A stretch of 10,643 nucleotides of DNA, from positions 572 to 11,214 of the forward strand of contig DKLL01000280.1 in assembly GCA_002455755.1 (NCBI GenBank). The letters run 5' to 3'. The translations under genes and the position numbers were made by a program. Each line of letters opens with the position of its first letter. Within the stretch, counting starts at the first letter, position 1. This DNA is from Acinetobacter sp. UBA6641. GTDB taxonomy: Bacteria; Pseudomonadota; Gammaproteobacteria; Pseudomonadales; Moraxellaceae. Shown in pieces: positions 1 to 8,438 of this stretch. The notes beneath the pieces are model-generated. The model saw only the letters and a list, made by a program, of their open reading frames with translations. It did no database searches and was not told the DNA's origin.

Positions 1-147
1 TGTTTTTTAGGAGCGGCCGATTTATTTCACATTTCTAGCCGGGCAAAAAACATTCATGATATTTCTGCATTACGTGGACACTTGCGTACTTTTAAACTAC
101 CGTATCTGGAAAGTTTACAGCGTGATTTAACGCAGTTTTTAAAATAA
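1..147 (+). CDS. C-terminal fragment of an unrecognised protein
   Basis: Frame 1 is open from the window edge to a TAA at 145-147, giving the last 48 residues of a protein whose start is off-window. The tail reads as an ordinary soluble helical C-terminus (…KLPYLESLQRDLTQFLK) with many charged residues and no membrane segment. It ends 29 nt before the LemA-family gene on the same strand, so the two could be co-transcribed. I do not recognise the family from so short a piece and assign no function. The main support for it being real is the uninterrupted frame to the edge, the natural-looking amino-acid composition and the close spacing to the next gene. Confidence 0.6.
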   Translation, partial: CFLGAADLFHISSRAKNIHDISALRGHLRTFKLPYLESLQRDLTQFLK

Positions 148-176
148 CAATCTTGTAAATGTTGGGGGACAAATAA

Positions 177-743
177 ATGGGGCTATTGATTTTTTTATTG
201 TTGATTATTGCCGTGATTGTAGCCTGTATCATGATTCGCAATAATATTGTGCGCCATCACAATGCTTCTATTCGTGCCTGGTCAGATGTGGCGACCTATG
301 AGCGCCAGAAAATTAAAATTCTGGATGGCTTGCAACCTTTGGTTGAACAATATTCCAGTTTTGAACAAGGCACTTTGGAAAAAGTCACTGAACTGCGGCA
401 GAATATTTTAAATCTCAATGTAAATAATGCCGATGTTGCCCAGTTACAGCGGATTGAAAGCCTGAATAAAGAATTAATGCAGAGCCTCAATGTGGTGGTA
501 GAGAACTATCCGGAACTGAAAGCCAATGAAATTTATCTGAAAATGATGAATGAAATTGAAGAGCAGAATGAAAATGTCGGTGCAGCCATCAGTATTTTTA
601 ACCGGAATGTCGAGCTGTTTAATAACCATATTCAAGTTTTTCCGAATAATATTGTGAACACCATGACGCTGAGTAAAAAGGCCATTCGTCCTTTCCGTGA
701 TCTGGCTGCCACACAAAATTTTGACTATCGACCGAATTTTTAA
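177..743 (+). CDS. LemA family membrane protein
   Basis: This is a 188-residue protein with an N-terminal hydrophobic segment (about residues 2-20) followed by a helical, charged body, the usual LemA layout of one membrane anchor plus a helical-bundle domain. The stretch after the anchor (residues 21-60), with N-x-S-I-R-A-W-S-D-V and then a block of basic residues and an L-x-P-L-V-E-Q-Y segment, matches the conserved N-terminal block of LemA proteins. Length is typical for the family. The ATG at 177 is preceded by a GGGGGA ribosome binding site (164-169), which supports this start. LemA proteins have no firmly established biochemical role in gammaproteobacteria; family members are often next to M48 peptidase or TPM-domain genes, which are not seen here. 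Topology is inferred: short N-terminus outside or inside the membrane cannot be decided from sequence. The family call is fairly firm, the function unknown. Confidence 0.8.
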   Translation: MGLLIFLLLIIAVIVACIMIRNNIVRHHNASIRAWSDVATYERQKIKILDGLQPLVEQYSSFEQGTLEKVTELRQNILNLNVNNADVAQLQRIESLNKELMQSLNVVVENYPELKANEIYLKMMNEIEEQNENVGAAISIFNRNVELFNNHIQVFPNNIVNTMTLSKKAIRPFRDLAATQNFDYRPNF

Positions 744-773
744 ATTGTTAATATTATAATAAATAAAAACATC

Positions 774-804
774 GGCATGCAGAAAACCATCTTTTCTGTA
801 TGCC
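774..804. terminator. Hairpin after the LemA-family gene, possible weak terminator
   Basis: A near-perfect inverted repeat, GCATGCAGAAAA (775-786) and TTTTCTGTATGC (792-803), forms a 12-bp stem with one G-U pair; G774 and C804 extend it to 13 bp. The loop is 5 nt. There is no T-tract right after it on the + strand (CCCTCAG follows), so it is not a classical intrinsic terminator for the LemA-family gene. The A-rich run at its left (760-769) would give a U-rich tail only for a leftward transcript. It could instead be an mRNA 3'-end stabilising structure. Confidence 0.4.
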
Positions 805-866
805 CCTCAGCAAGTCAAGCACAGCCTCACTTTTCGCTTATTTTCTTCAGCAAAAAAGAATCGGGT

Positions 867-2117
<1,251 letters not shown>

Positions 2118-2210
2118 TCCATCAGCATTTGCGCTGGAGAAAAAGACAAGGTAAATTGCAGAGCAAGTCAGTTTATTTATCATGTAGTTGATAATACATT
2201 TTTTTAGTTT

Positions 2211-2214
2211 AGGA
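2211..2214 (+). promoter_or_regulatory. yajC ribosome binding site
   Basis: AGGA at 2211-2214 lies 7 nt before the yajC ATG at 2222. The 104-nt gap after tgt also has GATAAT at 2190-2195, which resembles a -10 box, but I find no convincing -35 at proper spacing, so a separate yajC promoter remains unproven; read-through from tgt is equally possible. Confidence 0.5.
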
Positions 2215-2221
2215 AATTGAA

Positions 2222-2551
2222 ATGAGCCTTTTTATTTCTACTGCTCACGCAGCAGGTGAAGCTGCACAACAACCAAGTTTGGTGACTAACCTTTTGATGA
2301 TTGCGGTTTTTGTCGCAATTTTCTATTTCCTGATCTGGCGCCCTCAAGCAAAACGCGCAAAAGAACACCGCACTCTGGTTGAAAGCCTGGGTGTAGGTAG
2401 CGAAGTTGTTTTTGCGGGTGGCCTAATGGGTAAAATCACTAAAATTGAAGGTGATTTTGCAGTGGTTGAATTAAGCCGTGGCGTAGAAGTAAAAATTCAG
2501 CGCGCAAGTGTGATTTCAGTTCTTCCTGAAGGTACATTAAATAATCTCTAA
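2222..2551 (+). CDS. yajC: Preprotein translocase subunit YajC
   Basis: YajC is a small inner-membrane protein that associates with SecDF and the SecYEG translocon. The 109-residue product is the same size as E. coli YajC (110) and shares its layout: an N-terminal MSxFIS…A leader-like start, one membrane span (about residues 20-40, ending in the family signature FYFLIWRPQAKRAKEH) and a cytoplasmic β-rich domain with GSEVVFAGGLMGKITKI and a VLPEGT ending. The family signature R-P-Q-x-K-R is intact. It precedes secD and secF on the same strand, as in most gammaproteobacteria, and probably shares their transcript, although a hairpin lies between yajC and secD. Confidence 0.96.
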   Translation: MSLFISTAHAAGEAAQQPSLVTNLLMIAVFVAIFYFLIWRPQAKRAKEHRTLVESLGVGSEVVFAGGLMGKITKIEGDFAVVELSRGVEVKIQRASVISVLPEGTLNNL

Positions 2552-2553
2552 TC

Positions 2554-2583
2554 AAAATTAGTCGTGCCCTTGCACGACTTTTT
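2554..2583 (+). terminator. Terminator-like hairpin between yajC and secD
   Basis: AGTCGTGC (2560-2567) and GCACGACT (2572-2579) form a perfect 8-bp GC-containing stem with a CCTT loop, followed by a T run at 2579-2583 and preceded by AAAA at 2554-2557. This is the shape of a Rho-independent terminator. It lies 2-32 nt after the yajC stop and ends 20 nt before the secD ATG. The U run is short, so it probably terminates only part of the transcripts, lowering secD/secF output relative to yajC. That role is an inference. Confidence 0.6.
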
Positions 2584-2602
2584 CATTTTAAGAAGAAAAC
2601 AG

Positions 2603-4504
2603 ATGCGTTACCCAGCATGGAAATATCTGCTGATCATTGTGGTTTTGATGATTAGCACATTATATGCCCTGCCTAGTTTGTACCCCGACGAACCTGCTGT
2701 TCAAATTTCGGGTGCCAAAGCTGGTACCCAAATTGATCAAAGCATCGTGCAAAAAGCAGAGCAATTATTACAAAGCGAAAAAATTCCAAGCCATGACAAC
2801 AGCTTTAGCAATAATGCTGCCCTTTTACGTCTCGACTCTTCCGAAGCCCAGTTAAAAGCTAAAGAAGTTTTACGCCGTGGACTTGGTGAAAATTATGTTG
2901 TGGCATTAAACCTTGCACCAACGACTCCAGAATGGCTACAGAAAATTGGTGCCAAACCCATGAAACTGGGTCTGGATTTACGTGGTGGTGTGCACTTCCT
3001 GCTGGAAGTGGATATGGACAAGGCGATCAGCCAGCGCATGGAAACATCAGCGACTGACCTACGTCGTCAACTGCGTGACAACAAACTGAAATTCAACAGC
3101 CTGTCGTTGAATAACAATACTATTACCCTACAGTTCGCCAACAACAGCGATCGTGAAGCGGTGATGGACTTCTTGCGCCGTAATGGTAATGAATTCAATC
3201 AGCAAGCTGTTGCATCCGAAGCCGGTTCAACCCTGCGTTTGAATTATACCGACGTACGCAAGCAGGAAATTCAGTCTTATGCAGTGAACCAGAACTTAAC
3301 CACTTTACGTAACCGTATTAACGAGTTAGGTGTAGCGGAAGCATTGGTTCAAACTCAAGGCAGCAACCGTATTGTGGTTGAATTGCCAGGGGTGCAAGAC
3401 ACTGCCGAAGCGAAGCGTGTATTAGGTCGTACGGCTAACCTGGAATTCCGTCTAGTTTCCGATTTGAATGACCAGTATATCGACCCGTATACCGGCAAGG
3501 CATCAGGCAAGGCCTTACCGCCAGGTACAGAAGCTTTTGCGTATGAATCGCTGGATAGTGGTCGTGAATTACTGCTCAACCGTAACCGTATTCTGACCGG
3601 TGAACGTGTACAAAACGCATCGAGTGGCTTTAGCCAGGATACCGGTGGTGCTGAAGTAAACATTACTTTGGACAGCGCTGGCGGCAAGCTGATGGCTGAT
3701 GCAACACGTAATGCCGTTGGTAAGCGCATGGCGGTATTGTTCATCGAGAACAAGCAGAAAATCAGTTATGTTCCAGATCCTGTGACGGGTGCACAAACGG
3801 AAGTTCGTACCCCTTATGCTGAATCGGTGATCATTAATGCTGCGACCATTCAGGCAGTGCTGGGTTCCCAGTTCCGTATTACCGGTCTGGATTCACCACA
3901 GGAAGCGGCTGAACTTGCCTTGATGCTTCGTGCCGGTGCTTTGGCTGCGCCTATGTACTTCGTTGAAGAACGTGTGGTTGGTCCGAGCCTAGGGCAGGAA
4001 AACATTGACAAAGGCGTGTTATCGACTCAAATCGGTTTCCTTCTGGTCGCAATCTGGATGGTGGTGTTCTTCCGTCTGTTCGGTGTGATTGCCAACTTTG
4101 CACTGGTGTTTAACCTGGCAATGATCCTGACCGTCATGTCATGGATTGGCGCTTCCCTCACCCTTCCGGGTATTGCCGGTATCGTGATTACCATTGGTAT
4201 GGCAGTCGATGCCAACGTACTGATCTGTGAGCGAATACGGGAAGAAATGAAATGGGGGGCCTCACCCAAACAGGCGATTGTCGCCGGTTATGATCGGGCC
4301 TATAACACCATTTTTGACTCGAACCTGACCACGTTCCTGGTTGCGTTCATTCTGTTTGCTATTGGTACCGGTCCGATCAAGGGCTTTGCGGTCACCTTGA
4401 TGATTGGTATTGTCTGCTCGATGTTTACAGCCATTACTGTGACTCGTGCGATTGTGCAAATTATTTATGGCAAAAAACGTAACTTGAAAAAGTTGAGCAT
4501 TTAG
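2603..4504 (+). CDS. secD: Protein translocase subunit SecD
   Basis: SecD, with SecF, is an RND-superfamily membrane protein that uses the proton gradient to assist late stages of Sec-dependent export and release on the periplasmic side. The product is 633 residues (E. coli 615). It has a first membrane span (about residues 8-28, RYPxWKY start), the LGLDLRGGVHFLLEVD motif (from residue 122), the periplasmic RNRINELGVAEALVQTQGSNRIVVELPGVQD block (from about 236), and a C-terminal five-span domain (about 473-625) with GMAVDANVLICERIREE. D536 is in the position of the proton-relay aspartate (D519 in E. coli). The frame is open back to a GTG at 2564, but that codon lies inside the yajC-secD hairpin and the extra 13 residues are not SecD-like; ATG 2603 after AGAAGAAA (2591-2598) matches the family start. 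Confidence 0.97.
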   Translation: MRYPAWKYLLIIVVLMISTLYALPSLYPDEPAVQISGAKAGTQIDQSIVQKAEQLLQSEKIPSHDNSFSNNAALLRLDSSEAQLKAKEVLRRGLGENYVVALNLAPTTPEWLQKIGAKPMKLGLDLRGGVHFLLEVDMDKAISQRMETSATDLRRQLRDNKLKFNSLSLNNNTITLQFANNSDREAVMDFLRRNGNEFNQQAVASEAGSTLRLNYTDVRKQEIQSYAVNQNLTTLRNRINELGVAEALVQTQGSNRIVVELPGVQDTAEAKRVLGRTANLEFRLVSDLNDQYIDPYTGKASGKALPPGTEAFAYESLDSGRELLLNRNRILTGERVQNASSGFSQDTGGAEVNITLDSAGGKLMADATRNAVGKRMAVLFIENKQKISYVPDPVTGAQTEVRTPYAESVIINAATIQAVLGSQFRITGLDSPQEAAELALMLRAGALAAPMYFVEERVVGPSLGQENIDKGVLSTQIGFLLVAIWMVVFFRLFGVIANFALVFNLAMILTVMSWIGASLTLPGIAGIVITIGMAVDANVLICERIREEMKWGASPKQAIVAGYDRAYNTIFDSNLTTFLVAFILFAIGTGPIKGFAVTLMIGIVCSMFTAITVTRAIVQIIYGKKRNLKKLSI

Positions 4505-4508
4505 GAGA
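4503..4508 (+). promoter_or_regulatory. secF ribosome binding site overlapping the secD stop
   Basis: AGGAGA at 4503-4508 begins inside the secD TAG (4502-4504) and lies 6 nt before the secF ATG at 4515. Ribosomes finishing secD are therefore placed over the secF start, which fits the need for matched SecD and SecF amounts. Confidence 0.75.
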
Positions 4509-4514
4509 TCGAAG

Positions 4515-5483
4515 ATGACTGATATGACTCAACCGAAAAAGAAATACGGTCGCCCGGATGATGAGCGCATCATTGACTTTATGAAGATTGCCAAACCGGC
4601 GGCAATCATCTCTATTCTTTTAACCTTGGCCAGTATTTTCTTTATTGCCACCAAAGGTCTAAACCTCGGTCTGGACTTTACTGGCGGTGTCTCTGCCGAA
4701 TTGAACTATAAACAACCTGCCAATCAGGTTGAGGTCATCCAGGCGTTAAATCAGGCCGGTTTTAAAGATGCTGTGGTGCAAACCCTGGGCAGCAACAAAG
4801 ATCTTTTGGTTCGTATGCCTGTGCAGGACATTGAAGTAGAAGATCTAAGCAATGCCATCACTAAAGCAGCGCAATTACCGAACAACCCTGCAGTGGTGCA
4901 TAAAGTCGATTCTGTCGGTGGACAGGTCGGTAATGAGCTGTATATTCGTTCGGCAGGTGCCGTAGCCTTGGCATTGCTGTTAATGCTGGTTTACGTGACC
5001 ATTCGTTTTGAATTCAAGCTGGCGGTAGGTGCAGTGCTTTCGTTATTCCATGACGTCGTTGTCACCATTGGTATTTTTGCCATGATGCAATGGCCGTTTG
5101 ATTTAAGTGTCTTGGCTGCCATTCTGGCGCTATTAGGTTTCTCGTTAAACGATAACATCGTGGTATCCGACCGTATCCGTGAAAATTTCCGTAAAATTCG
5201 CGGTGCTACCCCTCGTGAAGTGGTCAATATTTCTTTGACTGAAACTTTACGTCGTACCATTCATACTTCCATGACCTTATTGCTGGTTGTGGTTGCGATG
5301 ATGTTCCTGGGTGGTGAAGGTTTGCACTGGTTCTCTGTTGCCATGTTTATTGGTGTATTTGTCGGTACTTATTCTTCAATTTATATTGGTACTGCATTTG
5401 CCCTATGGCGTGGCCTGAACCGTCAAGACTTTATTGTACAAGTGAAACCTGAATTTGATGAAGAACAGGAAATTCCAAAGTAA
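4515..5483 (+). CDS. secF: Protein translocase subunit SecF
   Basis: SecF is the partner of SecD in the proton-driven export accessory complex of the inner membrane. The product is 322 residues (E. coli 323). Landmarks are the first membrane span (about residues 28-46), GLDFTGGVSAELNY (from residue 52), and a C-terminal five-span block (about 140-302). That block contains GFSLNDNIVVSDRIRENFRKIRGATPREV, with D213 at the same number as the functional aspartate of E. coli SecF, followed by SLTETLRRTIHTSMT. The gene starts 10 nt after secD and is followed by a strong bidirectional terminator, so it ends the yajC-secD-secF unit. Its charged N-terminal extension (MTDMTQPKKKYGRPDD) is cytoplasmic by inference. 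Confidence 0.97.
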   Translation: MTDMTQPKKKYGRPDDERIIDFMKIAKPAAIISILLTLASIFFIATKGLNLGLDFTGGVSAELNYKQPANQVEVIQALNQAGFKDAVVQTLGSNKDLLVRMPVQDIEVEDLSNAITKAAQLPNNPAVVHKVDSVGGQVGNELYIRSAGAVALALLLMLVYVTIRFEFKLAVGAVLSLFHDVVVTIGIFAMMQWPFDLSVLAAILALLGFSLNDNIVVSDRIRENFRKIRGATPREVVNISLTETLRRTIHTSMTLLLVVVAMMFLGGEGLHWFSVAMFIGVFVGTYSSIYIGTAFALWRGLNRQDFIVQVKPEFDEEQEIPK

Positions 5484-5506
5484 TTTCTGTTTGCTTTAAA
5501 TTCTGT

Positions 5507-5537
5507 AAAAAAAGCCCATCATCTGATGGGCTTTTTT
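5507..5537. terminator. Bidirectional intrinsic terminator between secF and the ape operon
   Basis: AGCCCATC (5513-5520) and GATGGGCT (5525-5532) form a perfect 8-bp GC-rich stem with an ATCT loop. The stem is flanked by an A tract on the left (5507-5513) and a T tract on the right (5532-5537), so either strand gives a stem plus U run. It lies 24 nt after the secF stop and about 65 nt past the stop of the last leftward gene, and so can end both converging transcripts. Confidence 0.92.
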
Positions 5538-5601
5538 ATATAGGTCAAAAACACAAAAATGAATATTTTTAACTTGATATTTTAAGAACTTGGATGCAAG
5601 C

Positions 5602-6036
5602 TTATAACCTGGCAAGATCGCCTTTTAAAGCCACCCCTGCAACAGCCATGCCTTTAGCACACTGGTAGGTCGTCGTGCTTCTGGTTTCATTGGATTTAAA
5701 GTAACTGACGATATTGGTGACTGCATTGGCACCCTGCGCTTTTGCCGTATTCTGGAACTGGATTAAAGCTGAACGCAATACATGATCACATGACGTTTCA
5801 GCAGATTTGGCAAAACCATTGGTTTTTTTATTGGTGACCAGACCCTTTTGAATCACTTTACCGCCCGCTCTGGTTCCCGCCAGATAAAATTTAACTGAAC
5901 CATCCAGCGTTCCATCTGCAACTGCACGATTGACCGCTTCCTGAAAATTGAAGTCATGCATTTGATCTGCAGCCTGAGCTGAAACGACCCCACCAAAACA
6001 CAATGCAGCTGTAAGTGTTAATTTTTTCATTAACAT
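5602..6036 (-). CDS. Small exported two-cysteine protein at the end of the APE operon
   Basis: This is a 144-residue protein with a clear Sec signal peptide: MLMKK, a hydrophobic core (about residues 7-18), and a likely AQA cleavage site at 20-22. The mature part is about 122 residues with two cysteines, C83 and C126, that could form a disulfide in the periplasm. Conserved-looking blocks are GSVKFYLAG, TNKKTNGFAKS, the SC…LRSALIQFQNTAKAQGANAV segment and YQCAKGMAVAGVALKGDL. Proteins of this kind are often misannotated as an excinuclease ATPase subunit, although there is no nucleotide-binding motif here; that link is from memory. The frame is open to 6105 inside the upstream gene, but AAAGGG at 6045-6050 sits 8 nt before ATG 6036 and this start gives the signal peptide at the N-terminus. 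It follows the upstream ketosynthase gene by 22 nt. Function unknown; a role in pigment handling at the envelope is inferred only from position. Confidence 0.8.
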   Translation of the reverse strand: MLMKKLTLTAALCFGGVVSAQAADQMHDFNFQEAVNRAVADGTLDGSVKFYLAGTRAGGKVIQKGLVTNKKTNGFAKSAETSCDHVLRSALIQFQNTAKAQGANAVTNIVSYFKSNETRSTTTYQCAKGMAVAGVALKGDLARL

Positions 6037-6058
6037 GATTTTTACCCTTTTGTTGTTG

Positions 6059-7279
6059 TTAAACCCGTTTAAAAATAAGGGAGGTATTGATTCCTCCAAA
6101 AGCAAAATTATTACTCATGATGATGTCGGCATGCATATTTCTAGAATCATTCACGATGTAATCCAGATCGCCACACGCCGCATCTATTTGTTCTAAATTC
6201 AATGTAGCAATAAACTGGCTACGTTGCATCATCTCAATACTCAGCCAGGCCTCAATCACCCCACACGCACCCAAGGTATGTCCAAAATAGCTTTTTAAAG
6301 AGCTGATCGGTTTTTTGCCCAATACACGTGCTGTGGCTTGGGTTTCTGCAATATCACCCTGATCGGTGGAGGTGCCGTGCGCATTGACGTAGTCAATCTG
6401 GTCTGCCGCAATTTGCGCATCTGACAGAGCCAGTTGCATACAGCGTCCCATCATGTCCGAATCTGGACGTGTCACATGCTGTCCATCAGTATTGCTGCCA
6501 TAGCCAATGATTTCTGCATAAATTTTGGCACCGCGGGCTTTGGCATGTTCATATTCTTCTAAAATTAAACAGCCTGCACCTTCACCGACCACCAGACCAT
6601 CACGCTGGGCATCAAATGGACGTGGAGTTTTTTCCGGATGTTCATTTTGGCTACTGGTGGCCAGCAACACATCAAATACCGCTGAACCTGCGGCACTCAG
6701 CTCTTCCGCACCACCTGCCAGCATGACAGTCTGCTTACCATATTTTATCGCTTCATAAGCCTGGCCAATCGCCATAGAACCCGAGGTACAGGCACTTGAA
6801 GTCGGCAGAGTTAAGCCTTTCAAGCCAAAATAAACGGTCATGTTGACCGCACTGGTATGCGACATCATGCGGATATACGTGGTGGCATTGAGTTTGTTCA
6901 TGTTGTTATCAATCAACATGCTGCCAAACTCGCCAATCGCATCGACACTACCGGCAGATGAACCAAATGCTACACCCGTTTGACCACTGTTTAAGATTGG
7001 ATCATTTAACAGGCCAGCATCTTGCAGCGCTGTTTCAGCACATACGGTCGACATTAAAGCCACCCGTCCCATGCCGCGTGTCACTTTGCGGTTAAAATGT
7101 TTTGGGATGGTGTAAGACTCTACCGGACCGCCCAATTTGCTGCGCAAGTCAGTATAAATTTCCCATTCCGGCATATAGCGAATACCGCTTTTACCCTGTT
7201 CAAATTGAGCAAAAACCTGATCTGCGGTTTCACCTAAAGACGTGATTCCCGCCATGCCCGTGACCACAACACGTTTCAT
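6059..7279 (-). CDS. apeR: Beta-ketoacyl-ACP synthase, KS2 (ApeR-like)
   Basis: This is a FabF/KAS-II-fold condensing enzyme of 406 residues that would extend an ACP-bound chain by two carbons with malonyl-ACP. The active site is complete: C164 in SSACTSGSMA, H301 in NAHGTSTDQGD, K329 and H334 in SSLKSYFGHTLGACG, and the C-terminal NNFAFGGINTSL loop. It is therefore a catalytic ketosynthase, not a chain-length factor. The symbol is by gene order (KS, dehydratase, ketoreductase, KS, as in apeO-P-Q-R of the E. coli and Xenorhabdus APE clusters), not by search. It overlaps the ketoreductase stop by 1 nt (TGATG). GGAGG at 7289-7293 is 9 nt before ATG 7279; a TTG at 7282 is 6 nt away and would add one residue, but MKRVVVTG is the usual family start. 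In APE synthesis this type is thought to serve early elongation; that assignment is less certain than the family. Confidence 0.9.
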   Translation of the reverse strand: MKRVVVTGMAGITSLGETADQVFAQFEQGKSGIRYMPEWEIYTDLRSKLGGPVESYTIPKHFNRKVTRGMGRVALMSTVCAETALQDAGLLNDPILNSGQTGVAFGSSAGSVDAIGEFGSMLIDNNMNKLNATTYIRMMSHTSAVNMTVYFGLKGLTLPTSSACTSGSMAIGQAYEAIKYGKQTVMLAGGAEELSAAGSAVFDVLLATSSQNEHPEKTPRPFDAQRDGLVVGEGAGCLILEEYEHAKARGAKIYAEIIGYGSNTDGQHVTRPDSDMMGRCMQLALSDAQIAADQIDYVNAHGTSTDQGDIAETQATARVLGKKPISSLKSYFGHTLGACGVIEAWLSIEMMQRSQFIATLNLEQIDAACGDLDYIVNDSRNMHADIIMSNNFAFGGINTSLIFKRV

Positions 7280-8004
7280 CAAATCAAGCCTCCATTCACC
7301 GAGATCACCTGTCGGGTGATGTAACTGGCATCGTCACTGCATAAAAATTTCACTACTTTGGCGACTTCATCAACCTGCCCCATACGTTGTAAGGGAATCA
7401 TTTTCAGGGCAAGTTCTTTCACTTCTTCAGTGACCATTTCAGTTTCAATCAAACCCGGTGCCACACAATTGACGGTAATTTTGCGTTTCGCCAGTTCCAG
7501 TGCCAAAGCTTTGGTCGCGCCAATCAAACCCGCCTTTGCTGCACTGTAATTGACCTGACCGCGATTACCCATTACCCCTGACACAGAAGATAGGGTGACA
7601 ATGCGTCCGCCTTTTTTCAGGCGAATCATCGGCATCACCAACGGTTTTAATACATTGTAAAAACCATCCAGAGATGTAGAGATGACTTCATCCCAGTCGT
7701 TGTCGGTTAAGGCCGGAAATGCTGCATCACGGGTTAAACCGGCGTTCAACACCACCCCGTAAAATGCCCCATGTTCTGCAACATCCTGCTCAAGCAATTG
7801 CATGACTTTTTCGCGGTCATTCACGTCAAATAAAAGTGCATGGCTGGATTGTCCCAAAGCCTGAATTTCTTCTACTACCTGTTCTGCTTCTTGTTGTCTT
7901 GAACGCGCATGCACCGTGACATCAAATCCGGCCTGCGCCAGCTGCAATGCAATGGCTTTACCAATTCCGCGGCTTGAGCCGGTTACTAAAATTCGTCTAC
8001 TCAC
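7279..8004 (-). CDS. apeQ: FabG-like 3-oxoacyl-ACP reductase (ApeQ-like)
   Basis: This is a short-chain dehydrogenase/reductase of 241 residues that would reduce the ACP-bound 3-keto group with NADPH. Visible features are the nucleotide-binding TGSSRGIG (8-15), NAG (87-89), the catalytic S140, Y153 and K157 (LSSVSG, then NYSAAKAG), APGLIETEM (182-190) and the SVNGG ending typical of FabG. At the place of the usual catalytic Asn (TNL in E. coli FabG, N110), this protein reads TSL, with Ser at 111. The start is GTG at 8004, overlapping the dehydratase TGA (GTGA), with AGGAAG (8010-8015) 5 nt upstream. It lies between dehydratase and KS2, which fits a dedicated reductase for polyene synthesis rather than the primary fatty-acid FabG, usually found next to acpP. 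Confidence 0.92.
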   Translation of the reverse strand: MSRRILVTGSSRGIGKAIALQLAQAGFDVTVHARSRQQEAEQVVEEIQALGQSSHALLFDVNDREKVMQLLEQDVAEHGAFYGVVLNAGLTRDAAFPALTDNDWDEVISTSLDGFYNVLKPLVMPMIRLKKGGRIVTLSSVSGVMGNRGQVNYSAAKAGLIGATKALALELAKRKITVNCVAPGLIETEMVTEEVKELALKMIPLQRMGQVDEVAKVVKFLCSDDASYITRQVISVNGGLI

Positions 8005-8438
8005 ACTGACTTCCTGATCTCTTCTTTCATTTCTGGTGGCTCAAATACGCTCAACATGGCACTAAAACGATGTTCCCGGTATTCAATTTCACATTGAAAC
8101 TGCCCCAGCCCCTCATGCAAATAACCCTGTTCTGCTTTAATCCTGACGATTTCCCCTAAAGCAAAATAAGGGACAGGCAACTGCATTTTACGCGTGCCCA
8201 ATAAAAAACCGATTTTAGGCGGCAAGCCTGACATTTTTCCTTTATGTCCGGCATAGGCGCTGATGGTCTGTGCCATCAGTTCAATGCTGGTCCAGGTCGG
8301 CAAACCTTCCGCTTCACAAAACATCAACTCGGGACGAATCAGCAGTTCTGCAATCGCGAAATGTTCATTGGCTTCAATGAGATGATCCACAAACACCATC
8401 GGCTGTTCATGCGGGATAAACTGTACTGCATCCATCAT
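8001..8438 (-). CDS. apeP: Hotdog-fold 3-hydroxyacyl-ACP dehydratase (ApeP-like)
   Basis: This is a 145-residue single hotdog-domain protein, expected to remove water from 3-hydroxyacyl-ACP to form the trans double bond. H10 in IPHEQPMVFVDHL is in the position of the FabZ catalytic His (PHRYPFLLVD), and E53 in SIELMAQTISAYAG matches the FabZ catalytic Glu region. The FabZ HFPGxPxxPG loop is not present and is replaced by MFCEAEGLPTW, as expected for a divergent relative. In characterised APE systems two dehydratase subunits (ApeI and ApeP) work together; only one is in this window. The start overlaps the KS1 stop by 4 nt (ATGA) and a second in-frame ATG at 8435 is possible. A good Shine-Dalgarno is not seen, so translational coupling is likely. 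It overlaps the ketoreductase by 4 nt at its end. Confidence 0.88.
   Translation of the reverse strand: MMDAVQFIPHEQPMVFVDHLIEANEHFAIAELLIRPELMFCEAEGLPTWTSIELMAQTISAYAGHKGKMSGLPPKIGFLLGTRKMQLPVPYFALGEIVRIKAEQGYLHEGLGQFQCEIEYREHRFSAMLSVFEPPEMKEEIRKSV

Noticed and set aside
2564..2602. GTG start for secD at 2564
   Set aside because: The codon is inside the yajC-secD hairpin, and the 13 extra residues are absent from SecD proteins.
5555..5570. AAAAAT-GAAT-ATTTTT palindrome
   Set aside because: It is pure AT, weak, and lies beside a much better terminator; likely chance in an AT-rich gap.
6037..6105. Longer start (6105) for the small exported protein
   Set aside because: It would overlap KS2 and bury the signal peptide 23 residues in; ATG 6036 has a suitable ribosome binding site.
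6525..6758. Opposite-strand ORF inside KS2, and similar ones inside tgt, secD, secF and KS1
   Set aside because: They are fully inside well-supported genes on another frame, have no recognisable protein features and no separate start signals.
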